From Chitinibacter tainanensis DSM 15459 (GTDB taxonomy: Bacteria > Pseudomonadota > Gammaproteobacteria > Burkholderiales > Chitinibacteraceae): 64,000 nt of DNA. Location: NCBI RefSeq assembly GCF_000429785.1, contig NZ_KE386953.1, forward strand, positions 124,001 to 188,000. Reading direction: 5' to 3'. Each line of letters begins with the position of its first letter. Position 1 is the first letter of the stretch. Shown here piece after piece: positions 29,130 through 37,674 of this stretch. A program made the translations under genes and the position numbers. Below the pieces are notes generated by a model. It made no database searches and was not told where the DNA came from. It saw nothing but the letters and a program-made list of their open reading frames with translations.

Positions 29130-30365
29130 ATGACGACTAAATCCGATCTAGTTCTTCAACACCTAGAAACGCTCTTCAAATATCGTGCGCTGGTTGCAAC
29201 AGCATATCACCAAGGTGCCGTAGATTCTTCCGATGATCCCGCTGGGGGCAAGGGTATTGAGAATCTTAGGCAGGCAGGCATTCTGCTGCCACGCAACGAA
29301 GGTTCATATCGACTATCGTCGTCACTAATGCGCCACCTAGATGAAACCTTGCAAAAAGAGCGGCTGTATTCCTCGTCAGGAGCAGAGCTCTTTGAGCTTG
29401 CGCAACGCTTACCTGAAATCACCAACATGGTTGCGGATGCTGCTTATGAAGGCAGAATTGAAGATGCAGATCATTACATCGACGAATTCGATCTCAAAGT
29501 ATTTGAGATCGCAGATAGTGTACAAGCCTCTCTAGTTACCCTGCGTTTCCAGTGTGATAATAATTTCGCGAATGTAAGCACATTTTCTGAAAAACAACAT
29601 CAAAACGAGTATTACCTTGAACGTGCTACTCGGATCAGTGAGACCTTGAGCTCGATTCAATCCAATAACCTCGCTCATGCTCTAGAGTCAACACCAGAGG
29701 GCGGGCGCATGCTGGTGACTTATCAGTCCCAGATCGCCAAGCATCTGAGCGAGTGGCGCGCCCAGTTGCTGGATATCACCTCGATCCTACATGCTTATCT
29801 TCATAAGACCCGGAATATACAGATGGTTGCGCGACGGATGCGAGCCTTCGAGCTTTTCCTGAGGCGCAATCCAGGCTTTGTGCCTGATGAACTCGACGAT
29901 ACGGTCAACCTCCCAGATTGGATTAAGCGAGCACGTAGCCTCCCATTAAAAGCGCATATCAGTGTACAGGCCCCTGAATTTGATGAGGAACTACTTAATA
30001 TCGCCCACAGCATTCCAAACACTAAACAAAAGGAGTCACCTCCTCCACGGATTGGATCATTGCTACCGGATGCGCCGATCGATACAGAGGAAAATATCAT
30101 GGCCGCCCAAGAGTGGGAGCTGGCTATCTTGGCATTTCTCAGCGAACTGAGTACTGAACCGATCTCGGCAATAGAATGGAAAGCTACTAAACCCAAATTA
30201 GCATACATCGATGATGATATTTGGCTTCTATGTTTACTGCGCGAAGAAGAGAATGATTTAGCTCGGAATGCGGATGTGCGCTTTGAGCACGTTTCGCTAC
30301 CAACTCTTCAAATATGCGGCAACATTTACTTGGTCGATATCTATTTATCAAGGTTAGCAGCATGA
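29130..30365 (+). CDS. Wadjet JetA-like kleisin (MukF/MksF-type) subunit
   Basis: A 411-aa protein from the ATG at 29130, 4 bp after the preceding stop. The N-terminal part is a winged-helix-like segment (LETLFKYRALVATAYHQG, then RQAGILLPRNEGSYRLS). A long helical middle follows (residues 100-250), and the C-terminal part carries a second winged-helix-like segment. This is the pattern of MukF/MksF/JetA kleisins that bridge the SMC heads. The last four bases (ATGA) overlap the start of the TOPRIM gene, showing tight translational coupling. Assigned mainly from layout and operon. Confidence 0.7.
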   Translation: MTTKSDLVLQHLETLFKYRALVATAYHQGAVDSSDDPAGGKGIENLRQAGILLPRNEGSYRLSSSLMRHLDETLQKERLYSSSGAELFELAQRLPEITNMVADAAYEGRIEDADHYIDEFDLKVFEIADSVQASLVTLRFQCDNNFANVSTFSEKQHQNEYYLERATRISETLSSIQSNNLAHALESTPEGGRMLVTYQSQIAKHLSEWRAQLLDITSILHAYLHKTRNIQMVARRMRAFELFLRRNPGFVPDELDDTVNLPDWIKRARSLPLKAHISVQAPEFDEELLNIAHSIPNTKQKESPPPRIGSLLPDAPIDTEENIMAAQEWELAILAFLSELSTEPISAIEWKATKPKLAYIDDDIWLLCLLREEENDLARNADVRFEHVSLPTLQICGNIYLVDIYLSRLAA

Positions 30366-31204
30366 ACAAAACAACAGCTAAGAGTCTTCTCAGAATTATT
30401 CAGAGTTCGACTGATCGCATTGAATTCCCGGGTTCTAATGTGCTTCTTCAGTTCGTTCAGGAAAGCGGCATTGGCCTAATTAAAGGTCGTAAAGTTATTT
30501 TCAACGAAGGGCATAAGATTAGGATCCGTAAATGGTTAGAAGCAGAACAGATTGATCCGAATTCCTCGCCTGACGTCTGGAATGAGGCAAGCCGCTCAGA
30601 TGCAATTAGGCTTGGCCCTGATGAGAAATGGGCCGGTATTGCGGTAAGAAGTAAGCGGATTGCAATAAAGAGTTTTCATGGAAAACCACTAAACGTATCA
30701 GGAAACAATCTTTTCCTTCCGCTCGGTGCAAATCTCGAGTGGGATTACTCAGATGCAATCAACTTCCTGCTGCATACAGATGTGATCGTTGTCGAAAACT
30801 GGGAGGTTTTCGAGCACATAGATTACCTTCAAGTTGACTTTAGTAGAGTTTCAAGTAATCCACTTATTCTTTGGCGTGGCGGCTCCACTTCGACTGCTGG
30901 ATCTGCTAGACGTTTTCTTGAAAATTATGGGCGTCCTGTATGGTCTGCTCCAGATTATGATCCGGCCGGACTAGCAATTGCAGCTAACTTACCCTGGCTT
31001 GCTGGAGTATTAGCTCCAAGTGACAAAGAGCTGAGTTTATTACTCAAAAAATCCAAGTTACATCAGCGCTTTAGCGACCAACTGCCGGGATCATTAACAA
31101 CAATAGAATCTTCAGTTGACCCTGACATTCAACGAATCTGGCAACTAGTATTTGAGAGCAAAAAGGCGCTACCACAAGAGGCATTATGCCGGAGATCGGC
31201 ATGA
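30362..31204 (+). CDS. Wadjet JetD-like TOPRIM nuclease subunit, short form
   Basis: A 280-aa protein with a C-terminal TOPRIM-like core: a strand ending in the glutamate of VIVVENWE (E145) and the acidic pair of APDYDPAGLAIA (D198, D200). These are the expected metal-binding residues of JetD/MksG, which cuts the plasmid. It is shorter than the JetD proteins usually described (about 350-400 aa), so the N-terminal arm domain must be reduced. The start ATG at 30362 overlaps the kleisin stop (ATGA). The gene ends 73 bp before a convergent gene of the Tn7-like block. Function is inferred from the operon and the TOPRIM residues. Confidence 0.78.
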   Translation: MNKTTAKSLLRIIQSSTDRIEFPGSNVLLQFVQESGIGLIKGRKVIFNEGHKIRIRKWLEAEQIDPNSSPDVWNEASRSDAIRLGPDEKWAGIAVRSKRIAIKSFHGKPLNVSGNNLFLPLGANLEWDYSDAINFLLHTDVIVVENWEVFEHIDYLQVDFSRVSSNPLILWRGGSTSTAGSARRFLENYGRPVWSAPDYDPAGLAIAANLPWLAGVLAPSDKELSLLLKKSKLHQRFSDQLPGSLTTIESSVDPDIQRIWQLVFESKKALPQEALCRRSA

Positions 31205-31277
31205 TTAAGACATTGAAGTTATCTAAATGCGATTAGCGCCAACTTTTTTTCTTGGAAAATACTCAGACTAACCGCGA

Positions 31278-31592
31278 TTACTTGAGCAAGTATGCCGCAA
31301 ATGGCGTATTTTGGCGAAGGCGATTAGAAACTACTGAGTCATCTTCAAGCAATGCAGCCACCTTCCTGGGAGAGCTCAAAAGAGAAGTCCAGTCACTGAT
31401 ATAATCCGAACTGCACAATTTATTATATTTCCATTTTTTTACTTGTTTCATTGCTGCTCGAACTACTGCATTTTTAGACCGCCTAGACCTTAACATCGCA
31501 ATCACTTTTGAATGTGCGTGTTTTAGCCCTTTAACTCGACAGGCCTGAGCCTCACGCGCTATTTTTTTAAACGCAAGAATATCTTCATCCAT
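31278..31592 (-). CDS. Small basic protein at the end of the tns block
   Basis: A 104-aa protein when started at ATG 31592, which has GGTGGA three bases upstream; a longer frame begins at 31637. It is lysine- and arginine-rich and helical (ACRVKGLKHAHSKVIAML, then RSRRSKNAVVRAAMKQVKKW), so nucleic-acid binding is possible. It lies 65 bp downstream of the tniQ gene on the same strand and is probably co-transcribed. No family is recognised; it is not the known TnsE. Confidence 0.5.
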   Translation of the reverse strand: MDEDILAFKKIAREAQACRVKGLKHAHSKVIAMLRSRRSKNAVVRAAMKQVKKWKYNKLCSSDYISDWTSLLSSPRKVAALLEDDSVVSNRLRQNTPFAAYLLK

Positions 31593-31657
31593 AAATCCAC
31601 CAATTGTGATGGGGCAAGCTATAGCGTACACCATCACAATATATACACTAGTAATTA

Positions 31658-33757
31658 TTAGTTAAATTTAGTACGGGAACTAATAGGTATTAGCCTATAC
31701 TCTCGGGCAACAAGAGCCACATCTTCCTTAGAATAAAACTTCACTCGGCGCTTCCCTTCCCCTACATAAAGCGGTTTAATTCCTAACCTTGACTCCAAGT
31801 TTGGAAAAAAACTACGATGCATACCAAAAAGCATACCTGCTTGCGAGGCTGAAAAATAATCAGCAGCAAGCTTCTTTGGATACAATAAGTCATGCTCATG
31901 GATTAGCCGCCATACATGGAGATTTATCACTTTTACCATGCCAGTCTCAATAAAATACACCTCAAATTGATCTAATGTGTACCCTAGTAACTCTGCCGCT
32001 TCAGCAACTTTAATATAAGTAGGAGAAAATATAATCTCGGCTAACGCACTTAAAGACCTTTCCGTAACTAAAACATCGCGACAACTTGAATTCTCCTTCC
32101 TCAAGACTCCTTTGTGAATTAGTGAGGCAACCGCCTGATTAGAAACCCCAAGCAGTCTGGCAGAGGTCGTCAAAGAAACTCCAGAGGCCGGCTGAAATAC
32201 GGAATTTTTCCGTGGCCTACCTGCTTTTGTTTTATATTCTTTAAGATCTTTTATCAAAGAGCAGTCAATTCTCTCTAAATCTGATTTTCGAAAGAAATAA
32301 ACTAAAACACCATCGACACAAGGACCAGCAATCGGTAGAGCACCAAGATGGACTAATTTTTCAGCACAGTTGGTGGGATTTATTCCGATTGATCGAGCAA
32401 GTGAACCCGCAGACTGATAATTTTGATTAAACAATTCAACACTAGCCGTATTTAGCATGATTTTTTTCGGTTTTTCTCCATCCAAAAATCCATGATCAAT
32501 CCAACCTTTATGAAGCAAACTTCTGACCACTTCGATATGAACATCGAGCAACAAAGCCACATCGTGAAACGACATGACAATTTCATTATTAGGCTCCAGC
32601 TTGGAAGATTTCACTTTTATTGCAAGAGATTGAAGCCCAGTTTTTAGATCATAGCCAAGCGAATACGCCTTCCCACTCAATAGCAGCTTTAGCCTCTCAA
32701 CTAGGCTCACACGAGAAGGTGTTAAGGATGGCAACTCATCTCCTATTGATTTATTTTGAAAATTAAAAAGTAATTCCTCCAGCCCATTCAATTCGAAACA
32801 TAAATATGCACCACCATACTCCACCATCTTTAACACGCCTTCAGAGACAAGGTCATCAAGTTGATGTCGACCTACGCCGAGGATATCACTTGCTTCACGT
32901 CTGCCAACCTTATAATTATGATCTTTAATATCCTTTTCAAAACTGACGCCATTTAATTCACCTAAAATCTGACATGCATATTTTTTTAAAGTATTGCCAG
33001 CACATAGAAAGCTTCGTAGAGCTACTCTAGGATGCCTACCTTGATCAAGGACTAACTTCCTAATCTCATCTACAGCAACTTCATCTGAATAATACCAAGC
33101 GATAGTGACCCGTAGCCGCCATAGCTCTTTAATTGCTGAAGCATTCTCATCATCCACTTGTGTCAATGCCATCCAGAATTTAAAGAAGCCATCTAATTTA
33201 GCTTTCTCACTTCCTTCCAGCAAAGCATACAACCATTGAGTTGGCTTTGGATCCTCTAGAATTCTAGGCGAATGAGTTAAATCAGCCCCGCACTCGCAAT
33301 AAAATAGCCGATCTCGATTAAAATCAAGTGGTTTACTACATTTATAGCAACTTAACTGCATTAAAACTGCATGGATATGGCAAACAGAATATGGGCGCAG
33401 CAGCCACAACTTTCTCCAATATGGTTTTTCGATAATACAAATTGGACAAAATGCAGAACAATCTTCTCGAAAAGCAAGCTGAGGTATCAACTTTTCGTTA
33501 TAGCGCCTACAATCCACCCCAGATCGACTTACCCTATGGAGTATAGATTCCGAAAAATCTCCAAACAATCCAAAAATATTAACAAGCCTATCAATACTCC
33601 TCGCAGTAGAAAAAGAAGGTGAATATATATAATTAACACGATGCGCTAGAAACATTTCCCTTGCATTTTTATAACCATTACCTTCTGATGCACGCAAAAA
33701 GAAGGAAGCAACAGACTCACAAGGCTGCAGTATTGGGCGAAATAATAAGCCAGGCAT
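31658..33757 (-). CDS. TniQ/TnsD-like target selector with multiple helix-turn-helix units
   Basis: A 699-aa protein. Residues 1-160 form a TniQ domain with the typical start (LLFRPILQPCESVASFFLR) and two Cys/His clusters, FCPICI (about 103-108) and CHIHAVLMQLSCYKC plus CEC (126-156), likely zinc sites. The rest carries about six helix-turn-helix-like segments near residues 286-309, 396-420, 449-474, 529-552, 583-608 and 637-660, each with the pattern LLGV-x(7)-LxxxGxL. Such TnsD-type proteins recognise a fixed attachment site and recruit TnsC. The number of HTH units suggests recognition of a long DNA site. The target is unknown. Confidence 0.82.
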   Translation of the reverse strand: MPGLLFRPILQPCESVASFFLRASEGNGYKNAREMFLAHRVNYIYSPSFSTARSIDRLVNIFGLFGDFSESILHRVSRSGVDCRRYNEKLIPQLAFREDCSAFCPICIIEKPYWRKLWLLRPYSVCHIHAVLMQLSCYKCSKPLDFNRDRLFYCECGADLTHSPRILEDPKPTQWLYALLEGSEKAKLDGFFKFWMALTQVDDENASAIKELWRLRVTIAWYYSDEVAVDEIRKLVLDQGRHPRVALRSFLCAGNTLKKYACQILGELNGVSFEKDIKDHNYKVGRREASDILGVGRHQLDDLVSEGVLKMVEYGGAYLCFELNGLEELLFNFQNKSIGDELPSLTPSRVSLVERLKLLLSGKAYSLGYDLKTGLQSLAIKVKSSKLEPNNEIVMSFHDVALLLDVHIEVVRSLLHKGWIDHGFLDGEKPKKIMLNTASVELFNQNYQSAGSLARSIGINPTNCAEKLVHLGALPIAGPCVDGVLVYFFRKSDLERIDCSLIKDLKEYKTKAGRPRKNSVFQPASGVSLTTSARLLGVSNQAVASLIHKGVLRKENSSCRDVLVTERSLSALAEIIFSPTYIKVAEAAELLGYTLDQFEVYFIETGMVKVINLHVWRLIHEHDLLYPKKLAADYFSASQAGMLFGMHRSFFPNLESRLGIKPLYVGEGKRRVKFYSKEDVALVAREYRLIPISSRTKFN

Positions 33758-34729
33758 TTATTTATACCGCCTGAATTCACCAGCCAAATCGGCCTCACTT
33801 AAACGAAAAGGATTTCTTTTTGTGCAGGATGCCGAGTGCATAATCCCTGAATCCCATACGATAGCAAAATCATCAAGAGTTAATTGCTTCCCAGCCGCTC
33901 CAAGCGTTAGTTGCAACCCTTCCTTGATCAACGTCATTATGTAGTCCAGGTTTCCACTTGTTGCTAAATATATTCTCACCGTATTTAGATAACTATCTGC
34001 CAAATGGACATTCTCTAATAAAAACTCCTTCTTGAGATGAGTCCCCATCCGATCAAGAAAATAGTAAAGCTCACCAGGATTTTTTGAAGTTCCTGGCATC
34101 AACTTCCTAATTCTAAATCTGTATTTAAAGCGCCGAGTTAACTGAAAGCTCATATCTGAATCTATTATCGACTCACTCTCCTCGGTGCCAACTAAACAAA
34201 GACAGGCGCTAGTACTATTAACTAGCGATTTTATCCATCTTAGTGCTGCAATGTGCGCTGAATTTCTAACTGGGCTTGCAACTAAAAAGTTGTGACACTC
34301 ATCCAAAAAAATTACCTTTGTTTGACAATTTTTTATATGGGTTGCAATTCTCTTTGTTTTACCTGCAATTGTTCCAGAGTCTGGGGTTGAATCACTCAAC
34401 CCAGATAGAATATTTGAAGCAAGATGGCTAAGTGAGATTTGTGATGGCACCTCTGCACGAAAGGCAGAAATTATTTTTATTTCTTCAGTTTCAGTTTTGT
34501 GTATACCTTTAGGAAGACCAGCTTCAATCAACTTGCATATTGTGCTCTTCCCCATCCCTCCCTCAGCAAGTAACATACACCCTACTGGCTCCCTATACTT
34601 CTCCGATAAATTAATACATCGTTTAATACCTTCAATAGCATTAATCATATCAGGATGCTGAACAACCACATTATCTAGTTTTGCAATCCGATCAATCAAG
34701 TCTTCGCTTTTAAAATTATCATCAATCAT
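33758..34729 (-). CDS. tnsC: TnsC/TniB-like AAA+ transposition ATPase
   Basis: A 323-aa ATPase when started at ATG 34729, one base after the tnsB stop and behind TTGGAGAAT; the frame extends upstream only inside tnsB. Walker A reads AEGGMGKST and Walker B VIFLDECHNFL, with a sensor-like CLVGTEES. TnsC/TniB proteins form ATP-bound filaments on target DNA and connect the target selector to the transposase. It is followed directly by tniQ (TAAATG). The size agrees with TniB rather than with the longer TnsC of Tn7. Confidence 0.85.
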   Translation of the reverse strand: MIDDNFKSEDLIDRIAKLDNVVVQHPDMINAIEGIKRCINLSEKYREPVGCMLLAEGGMGKSTICKLIEAGLPKGIHKTETEEIKIISAFRAEVPSQISLSHLASNILSGLSDSTPDSGTIAGKTKRIATHIKNCQTKVIFLDECHNFLVASPVRNSAHIAALRWIKSLVNSTSACLCLVGTEESESIIDSDMSFQLTRRFKYRFRIRKLMPGTSKNPGELYYFLDRMGTHLKKEFLLENVHLADSYLNTVRIYLATSGNLDYIMTLIKEGLQLTLGAAGKQLTLDDFAIVWDSGIMHSASCTKRNPFRLSEADLAGEFRRYK

Positions 34730-34730
34730 T

Positions 34731-36716
34731 TTAATTCTCCAAAAATAGAATGTCATAGCCATCTGAATTATTGACACCATCTTCTTTAGAGAGCTTCTCG
34801 CCAGAAAGATCATCGCTTGATAGAGGTAAAGCACCTGCGGTGGTATAATCATCAGCAATAGCTGTTACACTACTAGAACCAATAACAAAATCAACATCTA
34901 CCTTCTTTTCCTTAGCATGCTCAATACGTCCTTTGCCATTGGTAATTCGTGCAATTTGCTTTTTTGCCATAGCAGAATCTTTGTTAATTTTCTCCATTAA
35001 TGTCCACCATGCTAATAATGGCGCATATCGACCCAATTTTTGGCGATCAGCCTCGGACATATTTTTTATTATTTTCTTGGTCTCTTGATGCTCATACCAA
35101 GTTAAGTCTTTTGTATAATCAGGATTTGTTGATTCGGCCAATATATGAGTACCAGGTTCAGTTGGATGTTCAACGTAAACAGAATGAAGGTTAAGTTCAT
35201 CAATAAGCACCGTGACATTAGTTTCTCCCATGCATTCAAGAGTTGCTAATGCATGCGAGAAATATTCGATCTTATCTATCAGAACTCGGCCTTTACTGAT
35301 TTTTTTCTGTACAGGCCATCGCGCTATTACATTTATTTCTTCAGGTGTAATCTCTGGGGCTTCCCAGCCACTGGTAGCATCACTCCATGCCAAAATTGGA
35401 GCGCGGCCGGTCCGCGTATGAATCGTCTTGTGATAAACCTCATTAATCCATTCAAGAATATAACCATGCAATTTTTCCAAAACGACTGACGCATTTTTTT
35501 GTGAATCGTAATCACCGCGATCAACTGGGCTGGAAAATGTTGTGCCTTTTAATTTCTGAATCAAACCATAAGTCAAAGTCCTAAAGAACGATTCAATATG
35601 GGCTTTATCATTTGGATCGCGGACTTCGGCTGGCAACAGAATGATGTTGAAATGTGCACAGAGTCGGGAAAATGCAGTGTTTTTAAATTCAACACCATTA
35701 TCAGGAATAATTCTGACTGGAATACCTCCAGGCAATCCCAATCCCAAACGCGTTAACATATCTTTCGCTGCTGCTAGCGTTGTTGTTGCTGAAGGCGGAA
35801 ACATACTGATGTATGTCCCGACAATAGTTCGCGTGTACACATCTGTTATGCACACCAAGTAAGGTCTGCCAATAATCTCACCCGTATCTGGATCAATGAT
35901 GATCACATCAATTTGATGAGTATCAATTTGCACAATGAACATTGCTCGTGGACTTAATAATTCGCGACCCGCAGCCCGTAATAGGCGATCCGCAGCCGCT
36001 TTCCCTTTTTTAACCAGAGCGACAACATAAGGGTCGAGTGACTTAATCCTTCGTTCTATAGTACGTATAGAAGGGACAGGGATCATTGAGTCATGGCTGG
36101 TCAGCAGCCCTTGCTCCGCGAGCTTACCGACGACATAGGCCAATACATCTTTTGCATTTTTCCGTTCAGGGACAAGATAGATTTGTTGTATTCCCTCACT
36201 AATCAAAATCTCAATCTGCGGCGAAAAACGTAACGTGCGATTACCTTTGAGATACCTTTTTGGATAAAAGGACATGCCCGACTTGTTTTCTGCGAAGTAA
36301 TTTTGAACCCAACCGGCAACAGTTCTCGACGATGGTGCTGCGGAATCTTGTAATTCTTCAGCCAAAATTGGAATCATTGCATCCAGCTGCAGCTTAGAGC
36401 ATGGTTTACTCAATCGAGTCACAGCGGCTTCGACATATCTCATTTGCCTTATCGACGCCTTCCTCTCTTCCTCATTGAGCTCAGCCAATTTTCGATTCTT
36501 GCCATCAGCAGACATCCGCTCAACTTCGGTCGGCGAAATCAACAATACATCTGACCGCTGCATCTCCATAAATCGCTCAAAAGGGATGCGAAACGCTTTT
36601 CCACCAATACAAGCGGCATATCGGACCATGCCCGCGCCAACATAGGCTATTTCAAACTCACAACCATGGATGGCAAATCTTAGTCCGGGTCTTGGAATGA
36701 ATGCTGTTTTTGTCAT
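34731..36716 (-). CDS. tnsB: TnsB-like DDE transposase
   Basis: A 661-aa Mu/TnsB-type transposase. N-terminal DNA-binding HTH regions are followed by the integrase core with the DDE acid residues in FIVQIDTHQIDVIIID, RIIPDNGVEFKNT and DPNDKAHIESFFRTL. The C-terminal part holds the beta-barrel domain and a charged tail that would contact TnsC. The ATG at 36716 overlaps the tnsA stop by four bases (ATGA). TnsB binds the transposon ends and performs strand transfer. A further 21 upstream codons are open inside tnsA but are not needed. Confidence 0.9.
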   Translation of the reverse strand: MTKTAFIPRPGLRFAIHGCEFEIAYVGAGMVRYAACIGGKAFRIPFERFMEMQRSDVLLISPTEVERMSADGKNRKLAELNEEERKASIRQMRYVEAAVTRLSKPCSKLQLDAMIPILAEELQDSAAPSSRTVAGWVQNYFAENKSGMSFYPKRYLKGNRTLRFSPQIEILISEGIQQIYLVPERKNAKDVLAYVVGKLAEQGLLTSHDSMIPVPSIRTIERRIKSLDPYVVALVKKGKAAADRLLRAAGRELLSPRAMFIVQIDTHQIDVIIIDPDTGEIIGRPYLVCITDVYTRTIVGTYISMFPPSATTTLAAAKDMLTRLGLGLPGGIPVRIIPDNGVEFKNTAFSRLCAHFNIILLPAEVRDPNDKAHIESFFRTLTYGLIQKLKGTTFSSPVDRGDYDSQKNASVVLEKLHGYILEWINEVYHKTIHTRTGRAPILAWSDATSGWEAPEITPEEINVIARWPVQKKISKGRVLIDKIEYFSHALATLECMGETNVTVLIDELNLHSVYVEHPTEPGTHILAESTNPDYTKDLTWYEHQETKKIIKNMSEADRQKLGRYAPLLAWWTLMEKINKDSAMAKKQIARITNGKGRIEHAKEKKVDVDFVIGSSSVTAIADDYTTAGALPLSSDDLSGEKLSKEDGVNNSDGYDILFLEN

Positions 36717-37429
36717 GGCTTCATTCCCACTAATGTTGTCAAGCGAAGTGGCCGGTTTAGATTTGCCTGAAATACGCAATGAAATAAAAGATGATCAGCA
36801 AGCAGCGGCGAAAGCCCACCCATTTTAAATTTTGCATACAAATCTCCCAGTTGCACCGGAGCATCTAGTTTGGATATAAGCTGGATTGCGAGCTCCTCCT
36901 CAAGAGAAGTCCATTCTTTATTGATCGATCTTTGATATAGAAAACTCAGATTCTCAAACTCAACGCGTCCAGGTAGATCGGTTTGATCGATAACGTCGAA
37001 ATCAAAGCCGTTGGAATTAAGGATGTTCTTAATCAGGGCATGCCGTTTTTGCACTTCATCAGGAAGTAATTTTTTATCGGGTTTGACCTCACGAACTAAC
37101 CATTGCTCATCAGCCGTTCGAATCAAAAAATCTGGGAAATAGCGAGTCCCATGACCGAGTTCCAGTTCAAGAGCTTGGCACCGATAAACGCTTACATTGG
37201 GGTTTCGTTCACACGCAACACAAAAGGCCAGTTCCAATTGGCTTTCTAAGGCGATCGTCATACCGTTCTTACGACTAGGAAATAAAGCTGTGCGTTTTCC
37301 ACGTGCACCTTGTGTGATTCGTCTACGACCATGCACTACACCGGCAAGGTCAGGTTTTTCGGCAAATGCCTCTTCGACTTGCCCCATCAATGTTTTGAGC
37401 AAGGATTCTTGGAAAGTGGTGTTAATCAT
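36713..37429 (-). CDS. tnsA: TnsA-like endonuclease
   Basis: A 238-aa protein with the restriction-endonuclease-type fold of TnsA: catalytic glutamate in ALESQLELAF, aspartate in RYFPDFLIRT and lysine in WLVREVKPDKK. This matches the Glu-Asp-Lys triad of TnsA. The C-terminal half carries a helical domain that in Tn7 contacts TnsC. TnsA cuts the 5-prime strands at the ends, so the element would move by cut-and-paste. It is the first gene of the leftward tns operon and lies nearest to the expected right end of the element. Confidence 0.88.
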   Translation of the reverse strand: MINTTFQESLLKTLMGQVEEAFAEKPDLAGVVHGRRRITQGARGKRTALFPSRKNGMTIALESQLELAFCVACERNPNVSVYRCQALELELGHGTRYFPDFLIRTADEQWLVREVKPDKKLLPDEVQKRHALIKNILNSNGFDFDVIDQTDLPGRVEFENLSFLYQRSINKEWTSLEEELAIQLISKLDAPVQLGDLYAKFKMGGLSPLLADHLLFHCVFQANLNRPLRLTTLVGMKP

Positions 37430-37674
37430 TCAATCTCCAGTCGATGCCAAATTTTGGGCAAAGCAGCCCCTTTTCGGCATCGAAGACCAAATTTAAATGC
37501 CTGGATTTGGGCGTAAAAAGTCCCGCTGAGGTTATTGAACCTCAGAATCACAGTACGGTATTGGTTAGGGAAGGCTTGACACTTGCGAGCAGAATGACGA
37601 CACTAGATTTGCGAATCAGTATTTGCCATCAGGCACTTACGCTCTGGGGACAAGCCTTCAAAAGCTTGTCCCTT
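37430..37674. promoter_or_regulatory. tns upstream region with inverted repeats; possible transposon right end
   Basis: This region between tnsA and the Xre gene has three inverted repeats: TCGATGCC (37441-37448) with GGCATCGA (37476-37483), CTGAGGTT (37526-37533) with AACCTCAG (37538-37545), and GGGACAAGC (37647-37655) with GCTTGTCCC (37664-37672). CCAAAT also recurs near 37447, 37487 and, inverted, 37505. Some may be TnsB or regulator binding sites. No terminal TGT/ACA with a duplication was recognised. Confidence 0.4.

Larger units (their letters stand above)
31278..37429 (-). mobile_element. Tn7-like transposition module (tnsA-tnsB-tnsC-tniQ)
   Basis: Four transposition genes, closely packed in the order A, B, C, TniQ/D, read leftward from 37429. 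Stops and starts overlap or touch: ATGA at tnsA/tnsB, 1 bp at tnsB/tnsC and TAAATG at tnsC/tniQ. The element ends must lie beyond 37429 on the right and somewhere left of 31278. Neither terminal repeats nor a target duplication could be identified by eye, so the boundaries given are those of the genes only. Confidence 0.8.

Noticed and set aside
31278-37429. A CRISPR-associated transposon
   Set aside because: No repeat-spacer array or Cas gene is present in the window.
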